This document shows, piece after piece, positions 1-8,936 of a DNA stretch of 64,000 bases (its first letter is position 1; the number at the start of each line of letters is the position of its first letter). The notes under the pieces are model-generated. The model saw only the letters and a list, made by a program, of their open reading frames with translations. It did not search any database and was not told where the DNA came from. This DNA is from DATCLS01 sp035296625. GTDB taxonomy: Bacteria > Actinomycetota > Acidimicrobiia > Acidimicrobiales > VFJN01. The stretch spans positions 5,040 through 69,039 of the forward strand of contig DATHAO010000034.1 in NCBI GenBank assembly GCA_035296625.1, given 5' to 3'. A program made the translations under genes and the position numbers.

Positions 1-386
1 ATGCGGATCACCGCGAGGGTCGTCAGCCACGCCCCGAACAGGCCCCGCTCGGCGCCGAGCTCGGCGATCGAGGGGTCGACCGACGGGCGCACGCCCCCGG
101 CCGTAGCGGCGGCGAGCGTGAGCATGAGGCGCAGCACGTCGACGTTGTCGGCGGGCACCGCCCCATCGAGGGCCAGGCGCTCGATCAGCTCGTCGAGGTC
201 GAAGGCCTCGTCGGTCTCGGCCACCATCCGCCGGAGCGCCACCGCCGCGGCGTCGAGCAGGGACCCGGCCACGGCCTCGGGGCCGAAGGACGCGACCGCG
301 TCGCGCAGCACCAGGGCGGCCCGGCCCGGCTCGTGCTCGAACACCTGGTTCTCGAGGGCGTCCCGAACGGCTTGGCCGACATCCAT
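1..386 (-). CDS. Conserved hypothetical protein, 3' end off the window
   Basis: Partial gene whose N-terminal 128 codons are present; the stop lies beyond position 1. The protein begins MDVGQAVRDALENQVFEHEP and looks soluble and mostly helical, rich in Ala, Leu, Glu and Asp, with no membrane segment and no motif I recognise. Its ATG lies 11 nt after the stop of the large membrane protein upstream, so the two genes are probably co-transcribed and perhaps translationally coupled; the preceding GGGG is only a weak ribosome site. Function unknown. Confidence 0.6.
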   Translation of the reverse strand, partial: MDVGQAVRDALENQVFEHEPGRAALVLRDAVASFGPEAVAGSLLDAAAVALRRMVAETDEAFDLDELIERLALDGAVPADNVDVLRLMLTLAAATAGGVRPSVDPSIAELGAERGLFGAWLTTLAVIR

Positions 387-397
387 GACGCCCCAGG

Positions 398-2755
398 TTA
401 AGGCCGCTCGACGAGCACCGCGACCGCGGAGCCCGGCGGGAGCGGGTCCTCGGCCCGGGCGAGCAGCTCCTCCGCGTCGATCTCGCCGGCGGCGTACTGC
501 TCCTCGAGGTCTTCCTGGCGCCCCACCGCGGCGGCGAGCTCGTCCCGGTCGATGTCGCCGGCGTAGGCGACGAGTTCGACGCCGGGCCGGGACAGCGCCG
601 TCAGGATGTCGGCGTCGGTGACCACGTCGAGCCCGGTGCGCGGCCCGCTCGCCGGGGCGGTCCGGTGCGGGCCCATGGCCTCGGAGTCCGCGGGGAGGCG
701 GGCGTCGACGCCCTCGTGCTCGAGCCCGACCACGAGCCCGCTGCTCCATCCGATGGCGGTGTACGACATCGGTTGCACCACGACCGGGCCGTCGCCCGGC
801 GGCAGGGCGCTCGTCACCTCGGGCACGAGCTCGGACATGACGGCCGAGTCGCGGGGGTCCGGCGGGCTGTCCCGCAAGGCGATCGTCACGTCCACCGAGC
901 TCACGGCCGCGAGCACCACGACGGCCCCGGGCACGAGCACGCGCCGTTCGGCGGACGGGAACCGGCGGGCCAGCCAGGTCCAGGCCGTCCACACCGCGAA
1001 CGCAGCCGCCAGGGCCCCGAGGACCCAGGTCCAGACGAGGCGGTAGGCGTAGACGAGTCCCACGGTTCGGGACACCGCAACGACGCCGAACAGGCCGGCG
1101 GCCACGAGCACGGCCGCCAGCCGCCGGGCGTCGCGGCCGGGGTGGCGCCAGCCGGCCACGATCGCCAGCACGAACGGCACCAGCAGCACGGGAAGGACCT
1201 GCTCGTACATGGCCTCCGGCTCCTGGACGATCGTCACCGCGCCCTTGCCGGCCACCCACTCCGGCGCGACACCGAACGCCGCGGACACGACCCGCCATCC
1301 CTCGGCGAGCGTGTGCGTCTCGTCGCCGCGCTCGCGGAACCACTGGAGGATCACCCCGAGGTTGCCGGGCTCGTGCGTCAGCTGCTGCGCCACCGGGGGG
1401 TACCAGGTCACGGCGACCGCCACCACCGTGAGCAGCCCGGCGCCGACGAGGCGCCCGATCGGGCCACGCCAGGGCCACAGACGGTCTCGCCGGGTTGGTG
1501 GCCCGGACCCGCCGGCGGGTGCACCTCCAGGCTCGTCGGGGACGGAGCCGTCGCCCTCGTGGGGGACGGAGCCGTCGCGGGCTGAGGTCCCGTCGGGTGG
1601 CGAGGTGGCGGACCGGGCCCGTCGGGCGTCGGCGACCGTGGTGGCCACCAGGCCGATGATGCCCACGGCGAGCAGGGGCAGCGCCAGCGCCGCGTAGCCG
1701 ATGTGTGTCTGGACGAGGAACGTCGCGACGAGCGCGCCCACCGGCAGCGCCCAGCGGTCGCCCGCCACCATCGCCCAGGTCAGCATGATGAAGAGGCCGT
1801 AGGGCAGCACGGTGATGAACGGGTTCCACGCCAGGGTGACGAAATCCTCGGAGTACCCGGCCCGCACGTAGACCAGCAGCGCGATCAGCACGCAGAGCAT
1901 GAGCGCGGTCCCGCCCCGCCGCCGGGCGATCGCCGCCATCCCGGCGACCGAGCCGGCGGCCACCACGGCGGCGCTGGCCGGGAGCGCCCCCGACGAACCG
2001 CCGAGCAGCCGGTAGGGCACGGCGAGCACGTAGAACAGCGCGGGGCCCGGGTGGTACCAGCCGTCGCGTGAGAACGGACCCAGCGTCACGGCGTGGTGGC
2101 CGATGTCGCGGGTGGCCAGCTCGGTGAGGGCCACGTCGGCAAGTGGGCGGTAGTCGCCTCCCACCCCGACCAGCGAGGCCACGACGGCGGCGACGAACGG
2201 TGCCAGGGCGATCATGGCCGGAAGGACCAGGCTCGCCCACCGCCCGATGCTTCCCCCGCCCCGGCCGTCGGCGCCCGCGACGCCGCCCGCGTCGGCACCG
2301 GGCGCGTCGACGCCGGGCGCGTCGGTCAGGTCGGCCCGGTCGGCGCCGGGCGCGGGGGGCACGTCGACGCCGGGCGCGACAGTCAGGCCAGCGCCGGTCG
2401 CGCCCGGCACGTCGGCCCGGACGTCCGTCACCTCGGCGCCCGGCACGTCGACACCAGCGTCCACCGCGTCGGCCGCGGCGCCGGGGGGCGTGCGCCGGTC
2501 GGCGGATCTCCGAACGCCGTGGCCGCCCGGGCTCGCCGACCCGTCGCCCCCGCCCACGAGCGCAGGACCGGGCCCCTCGACCGGCACGGCCCCGCCGGCC
2601 CGACCGCCTGCCGAGGGGTCAACCTGGCCGGCCCCACCGCCGAGCGCAGGATCGGCGACGTCGCCCGGCGCCACCGACTCCCGAGCCGCTGGCCCCGACG
2701 GTGTCGCCGCCGGCGCGCGGCCCCGTGTGATCGCCCAGCCTCGCCCCCTCGACAT
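398..2755 (-). CDS. Large polytopic membrane protein, possible GT-C-type glycosyltransferase
   Basis: About 785 residues. The first ~200 residues are a disordered Pro/Ala/Gly/Asp-rich region with degenerate repeats of the type PGVDVPGAD. About ten hydrophobic segments follow, beginning near residue 205 (LVLPAMIALAPFVAAVVASL), and the C-terminus is soluble. An early extracytoplasmic loop contains RDGWYHPGPALFYVLAVPYR, a layout seen in ArnT/PMT-like GT-C enzymes, but no catalytic residue can be assigned. A second low-complexity Gly/Pro/Asp loop interrupts the middle of the membrane domain. The frame stays open far upstream; I chose the ATG at 2755 because a convincing plus-strand gene starts at 2837. 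The true start could be closer to the first membrane helix. Confidence 0.6.
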   Translation of the reverse strand: MSRGRGWAITRGRAPAATPSGPAARESVAPGDVADPALGGGAGQVDPSAGGRAGGAVPVEGPGPALVGGGDGSASPGGHGVRRSADRRTPPGAAADAVDAGVDVPGAEVTDVRADVPGATGAGLTVAPGVDVPPAPGADRADLTDAPGVDAPGADAGGVAGADGRGGGSIGRWASLVLPAMIALAPFVAAVVASLVGVGGDYRPLADVALTELATRDIGHHAVTLGPFSRDGWYHPGPALFYVLAVPYRLLGGSSGALPASAAVVAAGSVAGMAAIARRRGGTALMLCVLIALLVYVRAGYSEDFVTLAWNPFITVLPYGLFIMLTWAMVAGDRWALPVGALVATFLVQTHIGYAALALPLLAVGIIGLVATTVADARRARSATSPPDGTSARDGSVPHEGDGSVPDEPGGAPAGGSGPPTRRDRLWPWRGPIGRLVGAGLLTVVAVAVTWYPPVAQQLTHEPGNLGVILQWFRERGDETHTLAEGWRVVSAAFGVAPEWVAGKGAVTIVQEPEAMYEQVLPVLLVPFVLAIVAGWRHPGRDARRLAAVLVAAGLFGVVAVSRTVGLVYAYRLVWTWVLGALAAAFAVWTAWTWLARRFPSAERRVLVPGAVVVLAAVSSVDVTIALRDSPPDPRDSAVMSELVPEVTSALPPGDGPVVVQPMSYTAIGWSSGLVVGLEHEGVDARLPADSEAMGPHRTAPASGPRTGLDVVTDADILTALSRPGVELVAYAGDIDRDELAAAVGRQEDLEEQYAAGEIDAEELLARAEDPLPPGSAVAVLVERP

Positions 2756-2836
2756 CTGGTCAGCTTCGCATCCGGCCACCCCGGCCGCGAAGCCGGCGGG
2801 GCCCGGGGGCCCGCGCACGGATAGCGTGACCGGCCG

Positions 2837-3328
2837 ATGGCCGCCGAACCGCTCGTCGTCGAGCTTCGCGACGACGCCCCCGACTCCCGGCGTCCGGTGG
2901 TCGAGCACATGGTCGCCATGGCCGGCACGGGCGAGGGCTGGATCAACCTCACCCCCGGCCTCGCCACCGCGGAGCCGCCGCCCGCCCGCTCGGCGCTCGC
3001 CCAGCTGCTCGGCAGCCGCGGCCCCACGGTCCCGCTCGGCACGTGGACGCCCGCCCACGGCCGCCAGTCGGCCACGGCCGGCATCGAGCACGGCGAGGGT
3101 CCGAAGGCGGCCGCCCGGCTCGCCGACCTCGGCGTGCCCGTTCCCGTCGGATGGCGCGTGCTGCAGGACCACCCCAAGCGAGGTCTGGTCGTAGCGATGG
3201 CCGACGCCACGACGGCGCCGGTGCTCGACGGGGTGCTCGCCTGGCTGCTCCATGCCACCGGCGCCCTGTGCGCCTGGCCACGCACGGGCGAGTGGCGGGC
3301 GCTGGCCTACGGCGTCGGCAAGCCGTAG
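2837..3328 (+). CDS. Conserved hypothetical protein, 163 aa
   Basis: Compact soluble protein (MAAEPLVVELRDDAPDSRRP...) with balanced composition, unlike the shadow frames around it. No catalytic motif is recognised. TAGCGT lies 9 nt before the ATG, the window's usual leaderless promoter arrangement, which supports the start. It diverges from the membrane protein gene and converges on the acyl-CoA synthetase gene; a possible hairpin lies between the convergent ends. Confidence 0.6.
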   Translation: MAAEPLVVELRDDAPDSRRPVVEHMVAMAGTGEGWINLTPGLATAEPPPARSALAQLLGSRGPTVPLGTWTPAHGRQSATAGIEHGEGPKAAARLADLGVPVPVGWRVLQDHPKRGLVVAMADATTAPVLDGVLAWLLHATGALCAWPRTGEWRALAYGVGKP

Positions 3329-3354
3329 GCCCGGTCCACCGGCCCCGCCCACGG

Positions 3355-3383
3355 CCCCAGACGCCGGCCACGCAGGCCTGGGG
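3355..3383. terminator. Putative bidirectional hairpin between convergent genes
   Basis: Arms CCCCAG and CTGGGG enclose a 17-nt GC-rich loop in the 86-bp gap between the convergent genes ending at 3328 and 3415. There is no T-tract, so this is at best a weak or factor-assisted terminator. Confidence 0.25.
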
Positions 3384-3414
3384 ACCCGGCCGGGCCGGGC
3401 CGACGCCGCCGGGC

Positions 3415-5130
3415 CTATCTGCCGAGGCGCTCCCGCGCGACGGCGGCCGCCCACCGGTAGTCGGCCTTGCCCGAGGGCGAGCGGACCACACGATCGACGA
3501 GGACCAGGCGCTTCGGCGCCTTGTAGCCGGCCATGCGGGCCTTGCAGTGGGCGACCAGCTCGTCGAGGGTCGGACCCCCGCCCGGCGCCGACGGACCCCC
3601 GCCCTCCCGCGACGCCGACGACCCCGGCGCCGACGGATCGGATCCCGGCGCCGACGCACCCGACCCCGGCGCGCCCGGTGCGACCGACGTGACCGGCGCC
3701 ACCACCGCGCACACTGCGCTGCCCCAACGCTGGTCCGGCACGCCCACCACCAGGCAGTCGTAGACGGCCGGGTGCGCCATGAGGACGCCCTCGACCTCCT
3801 CGGGGAAGACCTTCTCGCCACCGGTGTTGATCGCCTGGGACCCTCGTCCCCGCAGCTCGATCGACCCGTCCGACGCCACGGCCGCCATGTCGCCGGTGAC
3901 GAGCCACCGCTCGCCGTCACGCTCGACGAACGCGGCGGCGGTCTTCACGGGGTCGTTGTGGTAGCCGAGCGGCAGCCGGCCGCCGGCCAGAACCATGCCG
4001 ACCTCGCCCGACCCGGGCGTCACCCGGGCGCCGTCGGCCCCGATCACGATCGTGGCCTTGGCCGGCTGGTCGAACGTCCCGATGCCGGCCCCGTGGGTCA
4101 CGTCGCCGGCCGTGATGCGCGAGGCGCCCTGGGTACCGGCCTCCGACGAGCCGAAGCCGTCGGCGAGCACCACCTGGGGCAGCCTGGCGAGCACCCGCTC
4201 CTTCGTGGCCGACGACAGCGGCGCCCCACCGTTGGAGAACACGAACAGCGATGACGCGTCGTAGCCGCCGGCCTGGTCCCACTCGTCGAGCAGCGGCCGG
4301 GCCACGGCGTCGCCCACCACGGTGATGATGTTGACCGCCTCGTCCGCCACCGCCCGCCACACCGCCGCCGGGTCGAGGGAGCCGGCCATGAGCACGACCC
4401 GGTCGCCCGCGTAGAGGCGCGACAGCGAGGTCCACTGGGCCGCCGCATGCATCATCGGGGCGAGCGGCAAGTAGGTCAGCGGGTTGTCGTTGATGCGGCC
4501 GGGCAGCTGGTCGGGGCTGGTCACGGGACCGTGCAGCCGCATGGGGTCGCCGCCGCCGATGCAGGCGAAGAACGCGTCGTCGTGGCGCCACACGACGCCC
4601 TTGGGCAGGCCCGTGGTGCCGCCCGTGTAGATGACGTAGTGGTCGGCGTCGCCGCGGTCACCGGGGTCGGGTCGGTTCGGGGACGCCGCCGCCAGCGCCT
4701 TCTCGTAGGCCTCGCCGGTCACGAGCACGTGGCGTACGGCCGTGCCGCCCTCCGCGACGACCGCCTCGACGGCCGCGACGAGCGACGGCTGGGTGATCAG
4801 GGCCACCGCCCCGCTGTCGTCGAGCAGGTGGGCCAGCTCGTCGGCCACGTAGCGGTGGTTGACGTTGATCGGCACGGCCCGCAGCTTGAACGCCGCCAGC
4901 ATGGCCTCGAGGTACTCGGGGCAGTTCTCGAGGTAGAGCGCGACGTGGTCGCCGACCCCCACCCCGACGTCGTCGGCGAGGTGGTGGGCCAGGCGGTTGG
5001 CCCGCTCCTCGATCTGCGCGTAGGACGAACGCCGGTCGCCGACCACGAGCGCCTCGCGCTCGGGCACGGCGTCGGCCGCCATCTCCCACACGTCGGCCAG
5101 GTTGTAGCTGCGCGGGGCGGCGACCATCAC
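3415..5130 (-). CDS. Acyl-CoA synthetase (AMP-binding family)
   Basis: 571 residues of the ANL superfamily, activating a carboxylic acid to its CoA thioester through an acyl-AMP. The P-loop-like motif YTGGTTGLPKG is at 168-178, a second adenylate motif GFGSSEAGTQG near 325, and the C-terminal catalytic Lys lies in SPSGKADYRW near 555. Around residues 478-522 there is an unusual ~45-residue Gly/Ala/Pro/Ser insert in the mobile C-terminal domain, just before LDELVAHCKARMAGYKAPKR. The start is GTG at 5130, 4 nt after the LLM stop, with an in-frame ATG next to it. It is the last gene of the operon with ALDH, ADH and LLM; the substrate is unknown. Confidence 0.9.
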   Translation of the reverse strand: MMVAAPRSYNLADVWEMAADAVPEREALVVGDRRSSYAQIEERANRLAHHLADDVGVGVGDHVALYLENCPEYLEAMLAAFKLRAVPINVNHRYVADELAHLLDDSGAVALITQPSLVAAVEAVVAEGGTAVRHVLVTGEAYEKALAAASPNRPDPGDRGDADHYVIYTGGTTGLPKGVVWRHDDAFFACIGGGDPMRLHGPVTSPDQLPGRINDNPLTYLPLAPMMHAAAQWTSLSRLYAGDRVVLMAGSLDPAAVWRAVADEAVNIITVVGDAVARPLLDEWDQAGGYDASSLFVFSNGGAPLSSATKERVLARLPQVVLADGFGSSEAGTQGASRITAGDVTHGAGIGTFDQPAKATIVIGADGARVTPGSGEVGMVLAGGRLPLGYHNDPVKTAAAFVERDGERWLVTGDMAAVASDGSIELRGRGSQAINTGGEKVFPEEVEGVLMAHPAVYDCLVVGVPDQRWGSAVCAVVAPVTSVAPGAPGSGASAPGSDPSAPGSSASREGGGPSAPGGGPTLDELVAHCKARMAGYKAPKRLVLVDRVVRSPSGKADYRWAAAVARERLGR

Positions 5131-5134
5131 GCCG

Positions 5135-6268
5135 TCACACCGTCAGGGAGGAGGCGGCCTCGCGGCGGTAGCGGGTGGTCGAGTGCTCGGGGTCGCGGTC
5201 GAACTGGGGGATGACCTCGCGCCCGAACAGCTCCATCGACCCGACGACCACCTCGGTGGGCAGCGTGTTCGTCGTGGGGCTGAACGTGATCTGGTCGAAG
5301 CCCATCTCCACCCAGTTGCGGACCGACTTGGCGCAGTCGTCGGGATCGCCGATCACGGCGTAGCCCTCGGCGGAGAGCTGCTCGACCTGGTCAGGCGTGG
5401 GCTCCGGGATGCGCTCCGGCCACTCGGGCAGGTGCCTGGGCCGGGGCACGTTGTCGAGCCAGTGGTAGGCGAGCGTGGAGTAGTAGTTCATGCCCATGGT
5501 GGACGCGACCTCGAAGGCCTTCTTGCGGTCCTCCATGCACAGCATGTTGGTCACGCCCATGATGTTGTCGTTGACGTAGTCGCCGACGGGCGTGGCGTCC
5601 ACGATCGCCGTCTTGTAGTTCCTGACCAGCGGCTCCATCTGCTGGGGACGGCCCAGCGAGAAGCAGAACGCCCCGAGGCCCAGCTCGCCGGCCTCGGTGA
5701 AGGTCCCGGGGCTGCCGGCGGCCACCCACATGGCCGGGTGCAGCGGGCCGTGCGGCTTGGGGAACACCTGGCGCCCGGGCATGCGGAAGTGCTCGCCCTC
5801 GTAGCTGTAGGTGCCCTCCTTCCACATCTTCGGGATCTCGCGGATCGCCTCCCGCCACATGCCCTTCGTCTCCTCGACGCTGGCGATGTCGAAGCCGAGC
5901 ACCTCGGTCGACGACGAGCCACGCCCGGTACCGAACTCGAAGCGGTTGCCGGTCAGGTGGTCGAGAAGCGCCACGTTCTCGGCCACGCGTTGGGGCTTGT
6001 TGACCGGCGGCGTGATGTTGAAGATCGCCGAGCCGAGGTGGACCCGCTCGGTCTGGGCGGCGCAGAACGCCAGGAACGCCTCGGGCCCGGGCATGTGGCT
6101 GTACTCGTGGAGGAAGTGGTGCTGCGGGCACCACACGTACTTGAAGGCGTTGCGGTCGGCCGTCTTGGCGATCTCCACATTGCGGAAGATGCGCTTGTGC
6201 TCGGCTGCGGGATCGTTGTCGCGCTCGAACTGGGGCACGAACAGCTGGGCGAAGACGCCGAACTCCAT
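5135..6268 (-). CDS. LLM-class (luciferase-like) F420- or flavin-dependent oxidoreductase
   Basis: 377-residue TIM-barrel protein of the bacterial luciferase-like family. Its N-terminus MEFGVFAQLFVPQF, the segment ENVALLDHLTGNRFEFGTGR and the later PHGPLHPAMWVAAGSPGTF are typical of the family. Members use F420 or FMN to oxidise or reduce small organic substrates. An AAGGAG ribosome site precedes the ATG and overlaps the end of the upstream alcohol dehydrogenase gene. Its place between a dehydrogenase pair and an acyl-CoA synthetase suggests a catabolic step on a lipid-like or alicyclic substrate. Cofactor choice cannot be read from the sequence. Confidence 0.88.
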   Translation of the reverse strand: MEFGVFAQLFVPQFERDNDPAAEHKRIFRNVEIAKTADRNAFKYVWCPQHHFLHEYSHMPGPEAFLAFCAAQTERVHLGSAIFNITPPVNKPQRVAENVALLDHLTGNRFEFGTGRGSSSTEVLGFDIASVEETKGMWREAIREIPKMWKEGTYSYEGEHFRMPGRQVFPKPHGPLHPAMWVAAGSPGTFTEAGELGLGAFCFSLGRPQQMEPLVRNYKTAIVDATPVGDYVNDNIMGVTNMLCMEDRKKAFEVASTMGMNYYSTLAYHWLDNVPRPRHLPEWPERIPEPTPDQVEQLSAEGYAVIGDPDDCAKSVRNWVEMGFDQITFSPTTNTLPTEVVVGSMELFGREVIPQFDRDPEHSTTRYRREAASSLTV

Positions 6269-6281
6269 GGTGTGTTTCTCC

Positions 6282-7364
6282 TTAGAGGTCCGTGACCGCC
6301 AGGACGCCCCGGTTGAGCTTCCCGTGGTGAAGGTCGTCGAGAGCCCGGGTGATCTCGCCGAGCGGGTAGACCTGGCTGACCATCTCGTCGAGCAGCAGGC
6401 GCCCGTCCTTGTAGAACGAGACGAGCAGGGGGATGTCGTGGTGCGGCCGGGTCGACCCGTAGCGGCACCCGAGGATCGACTTGTCGTTGTAGAGGTCGTT
6501 CACCACGAAGCTGGCCTCGGTACCGAGCTTGGGCACGCCGAGCAGCGTGAGCGTGCCGCCCCAGTCGAGCATGGCGATCCCCTGGCGGATGAGGCCCGGG
6601 TGGCCCACGCACTCGATGACGTGGTCGGCGCCGGTGGGGAGGCCGGCGGCCTTCACGGCCTCGACCAGATCGTCGGGCGCCACCGCCGAGGCGTCGACGA
6701 AGTGCGTGGCGCCGAAGCGCCGGGCCACGTCGGCCTTGGCGGGGTTGGCGTCGACCACGACGATGCGCCCGGCCGCCGCGATGCGGGCGGCCTGGATCGC
6801 CGATTGGCCGATCCCCCCGGCGCCGATGATGACGACCGTCTGGCCCGGGCGGACCTTGGCCCGGTTGAGCACGGCCCCGGCCCCGGTGACGACGGCGCAA
6901 CCGATGAGGCAGGCGGCGCTGAGCGGCACGTCCGGGTCGATGACCACGGCCTGGGTCTCGTGGACCACGACGTGCTCGGTGAACACGCCGGTGTTGGCGA
7001 AGCTGAACGCCTTCTCGCCCCCGACGGTGAACGGGCGGCCCAGCTTGCCCATGGTGTCGCGGCAGTGGGTGGGCTGACCCCGGTCGCAGGCGGCGCAGCG
7101 CCCGCAGTTACCGAGCGTGGTGAGCACGACGTGGTCACCGACCGCCACCTTCGTGACGGCGCCGCCCACCTGCTCGACCACGCCGGCGCCCTCGTGCCCC
7201 AGCACGACCGGCGTCGGGAACGGGATCGTGCCGTCGATCACCGAGACGTCGCTGTGGCACAGCCCGGCGTTGACGATCCGCACCCGCACCTCGTGGGGTC
7301 GCGGGTCCCGCACCGCCACGTCGTCGCGGACCTCGATCGCGCCGGTCCACACGATGCCCTGCAT
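6282..7364 (-). CDS. Zinc-dependent alcohol dehydrogenase (MDR family)
   Basis: 360 residues. The catalytic zinc ligand region is NAGLCHSDV (Cys36, Asp39) followed by GHEGAG (56-61). The structural zinc cysteines are at 87, 90, 93 and 101 (CGRCAACDRGQPTHC). The nucleotide-binding segment VVIIGAGGIGQSAIQAARI is near 185, with an Asp after the second strand (VVVDAN), consistent with NAD(H). The family resembles actinobacterial NDMA/mycothiol-linked class III-like enzymes, but that subtype is uncertain. It lies 15 nt downstream of the aldehyde dehydrogenase gene with a GGGGAGGG ribosome site, so the pair probably oxidises an alcohol to an acid that the operon's acyl-CoA synthetase activates. Confidence 0.92.
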   Translation of the reverse strand: MQGIVWTGAIEVRDDVAVRDPRPHEVRVRIVNAGLCHSDVSVIDGTIPFPTPVVLGHEGAGVVEQVGGAVTKVAVGDHVVLTTLGNCGRCAACDRGQPTHCRDTMGKLGRPFTVGGEKAFSFANTGVFTEHVVVHETQAVVIDPDVPLSAACLIGCAVVTGAGAVLNRAKVRPGQTVVIIGAGGIGQSAIQAARIAAAGRIVVVDANPAKADVARRFGATHFVDASAVAPDDLVEAVKAAGLPTGADHVIECVGHPGLIRQGIAMLDWGGTLTLLGVPKLGTEASFVVNDLYNDKSILGCRYGSTRPHHDIPLLVSFYKDGRLLLDEMVSQVYPLGEITRALDDLHHGKLNRGVLAVTDL

Positions 7365-7379
7365 CCGAGACGCCCTCCC

Positions 7380-8852
7380 CTAGCCCGGCCACACGATGGA
7401 CTGGACCTCGCTGTACGCGTGCAGGGCGAAGCTTCCCCGGTCGCGCCCGACGCCCGAGAGCTTGAAGCCGCCGAAGGGCGCCTCGGGGCTCTGCTGGGCG
7501 GTGTTGATGGCGACGCTGCCCGAGCGCAGCTGCCGGGCCACCCGCAGGCCACGGGATGAGTCCCCGGTGAACACGTAGTCGTTCAGTCCGAAGTCCGTGC
7601 CGTTCGCCAGCGCGATGCCCTCGTCCTCGTCGTCGAATGGCAGGACGACGACGACCGGGCCGAAGATCTCCTCCTGCACGACGCGCATGCCGGGCTTGGC
7701 GTCGACGATCAGCGTCGGGGCCACGTAGAAGCCGCGGCCCAGGTCGGGTCGCTGACCCCCGGCGAGCAGCGTGCCGCCCTCGGCGTGCCCCGAGGCGACG
7801 TAGGCCTCGATGCGGTCGCGGTGCGGCGCCGAGATGACGGGGCCCACGACGGTGTCGGGCGCCAGCGGGTCCCCCACCTTCAGGCGCCCGGCCGCCGCGG
7901 CGAGGCCCGACACGAGTTGGTCGTAGATGCCCCGCTGGGCGATGACCCGGGTCGGCGCCGTGCAGATCTGACCCGAGTGGAACGCCCACACGCTGGTGAT
8001 CGCCCCGACCGCCGTGCGGAGGTCCGCGTCGTCGAACACGATGCCGGCGCCCTTGCCGCCCAGCTCGAGCAGCAGGCGCTTCATGTCCCGGCCGGCCACC
8101 TCGCCGATGCGCCGGCCCACGCCGGTCGAGCCGGTGAAGCTGACCATGTCGACGTCGCGGGAGGCGACGAGGGCCTCGCCGGCCTCGGCACCGCTGCCGG
8201 TGACCACGTTGACGACGCCGGGCGGGAAGCCGGCGGCGACGACGGCGTCGGCCACGCGCAGCACGGCGAGCGGGTCCTGCGGGGCCGGCTTGATCACCAC
8301 GGTGTTCCCCATGGCGAGGGCCGGGCCGACCTTGCCGGCCATGTTGACGAGCGGGAAGTTGTACGGCGTGATGGTGGCGACCACGCCCACCGGGCGCCGC
8401 TCGACGACCGTGCCGAGCAACCCGCCGGGGGCCAGCGCCGTGGCCGGCATCTCGACCGGCGGCAGCGGGGTGGCGATCGGCTCGGTCGACCCGCGGGCGT
8501 AGCGGCGGAAGCGGTCGATGGTCTGGGGGACCTGCATCGTTCTCGCCACCCGCATCGTGGCGCCGGTCTCGGCCTGCACGAGGCGCACGAGGCCGCCGCC
8601 GGGCCCGTCGTCGGCCTGGGCGGCGAGCAGGTCGGCCAGGTGGTCGAGCAGCGTGGCCCGGTGCTTGGGGGTGGTGCGGCTCCAGGCGGGGAACGCCTCG
8701 GCGGCCGCCCGGGCGGCGGCCTCGACCTGCGCGGCGGAGGCCTCGGGGGCGCGGCCCACCAACTCCTCGGTGGCGGGGTTGACGACGTCGTAGCCGCCCC
8801 GCTCACCCGCCGGGCGGTCGCGCCCGATCAGCATGGTCGGTTCGTCGCTCAC
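7380..8852 (-). CDS. Aldehyde dehydrogenase family protein
   Basis: 490 residues. The catalytic Cys297 lies in SGQICTAP and the general base Glu263 in LELGGKGAG; the NAD-binding segments ITPYNFPLVN and FTGSTGVGRRIG are present. It oxidises an aldehyde to a carboxylate. The start is GTG at 8852; TAGTCT on the minus strand 8 nt upstream suggests a leaderless transcript. A KstR-like palindrome covers that hexamer, so the operon (this gene, ADH, LLM, acyl-CoA synthetase) is probably repressed by a TetR-family regulator together with the divergent amidohydrolase gene. Confidence 0.93.
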   Translation of the reverse strand: MSDEPTMLIGRDRPAGERGGYDVVNPATEELVGRAPEASAAQVEAAARAAAEAFPAWSRTTPKHRATLLDHLADLLAAQADDGPGGGLVRLVQAETGATMRVARTMQVPQTIDRFRRYARGSTEPIATPLPPVEMPATALAPGGLLGTVVERRPVGVVATITPYNFPLVNMAGKVGPALAMGNTVVIKPAPQDPLAVLRVADAVVAAGFPPGVVNVVTGSGAEAGEALVASRDVDMVSFTGSTGVGRRIGEVAGRDMKRLLLELGGKGAGIVFDDADLRTAVGAITSVWAFHSGQICTAPTRVIAQRGIYDQLVSGLAAAAGRLKVGDPLAPDTVVGPVISAPHRDRIEAYVASGHAEGGTLLAGGQRPDLGRGFYVAPTLIVDAKPGMRVVQEEIFGPVVVVLPFDDEDEGIALANGTDFGLNDYVFTGDSSRGLRVARQLRSGSVAINTAQQSPEAPFGGFKLSGVGRDRGSFALHAYSEVQSIVWPG

Positions 8853-8862
8853 GATCCGTCAG

Positions 8863-8880
8863 ACTAGAACGTGTTCTAGT
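8863..8880. promoter_or_regulatory. KstR-like operator 1
   Basis: Inverted repeat with 8-nt arms, ACTAGAAC and GTTCTAGT, around a central GT. It fits the mycobacterial KstR consensus TNNAACNNGTTNNA exactly. It starts 11 bp from the GTG of the aldehyde dehydrogenase gene and overlaps its likely -10 hexamer. Confidence 0.6.
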
Positions 8881-8911
8881 TTCCGGCAAGCGGGTGCGCC
8901 TTCCCTCAAAT

Positions 8912-8925
8912 TAGAACGTGTTCTA
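8912..8925. promoter_or_regulatory. KstR-like operator 2
   Basis: Inverted repeat TAGAAC-GT-GTTCTA, also an exact match to TNNAACNNGTTNNA, 11 bp before the ATG of the amidohydrolase gene. It overlaps the first two bases of TACAGT (8924-8929), which sits 7 nt before that ATG. Its centre is 47 bp from that of operator 1. Confidence 0.6.
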
Positions 8926-8936
8926 CAGTCAGACAC

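Noticed and set aside
3043..4254. Long open frames of 150-1000 codons opposite or shifted from real genes
   Set aside because: At this GC content stops are rare; these frames are Arg/Gly/Ala-rich, lack family motifs and overlap well-supported genes.
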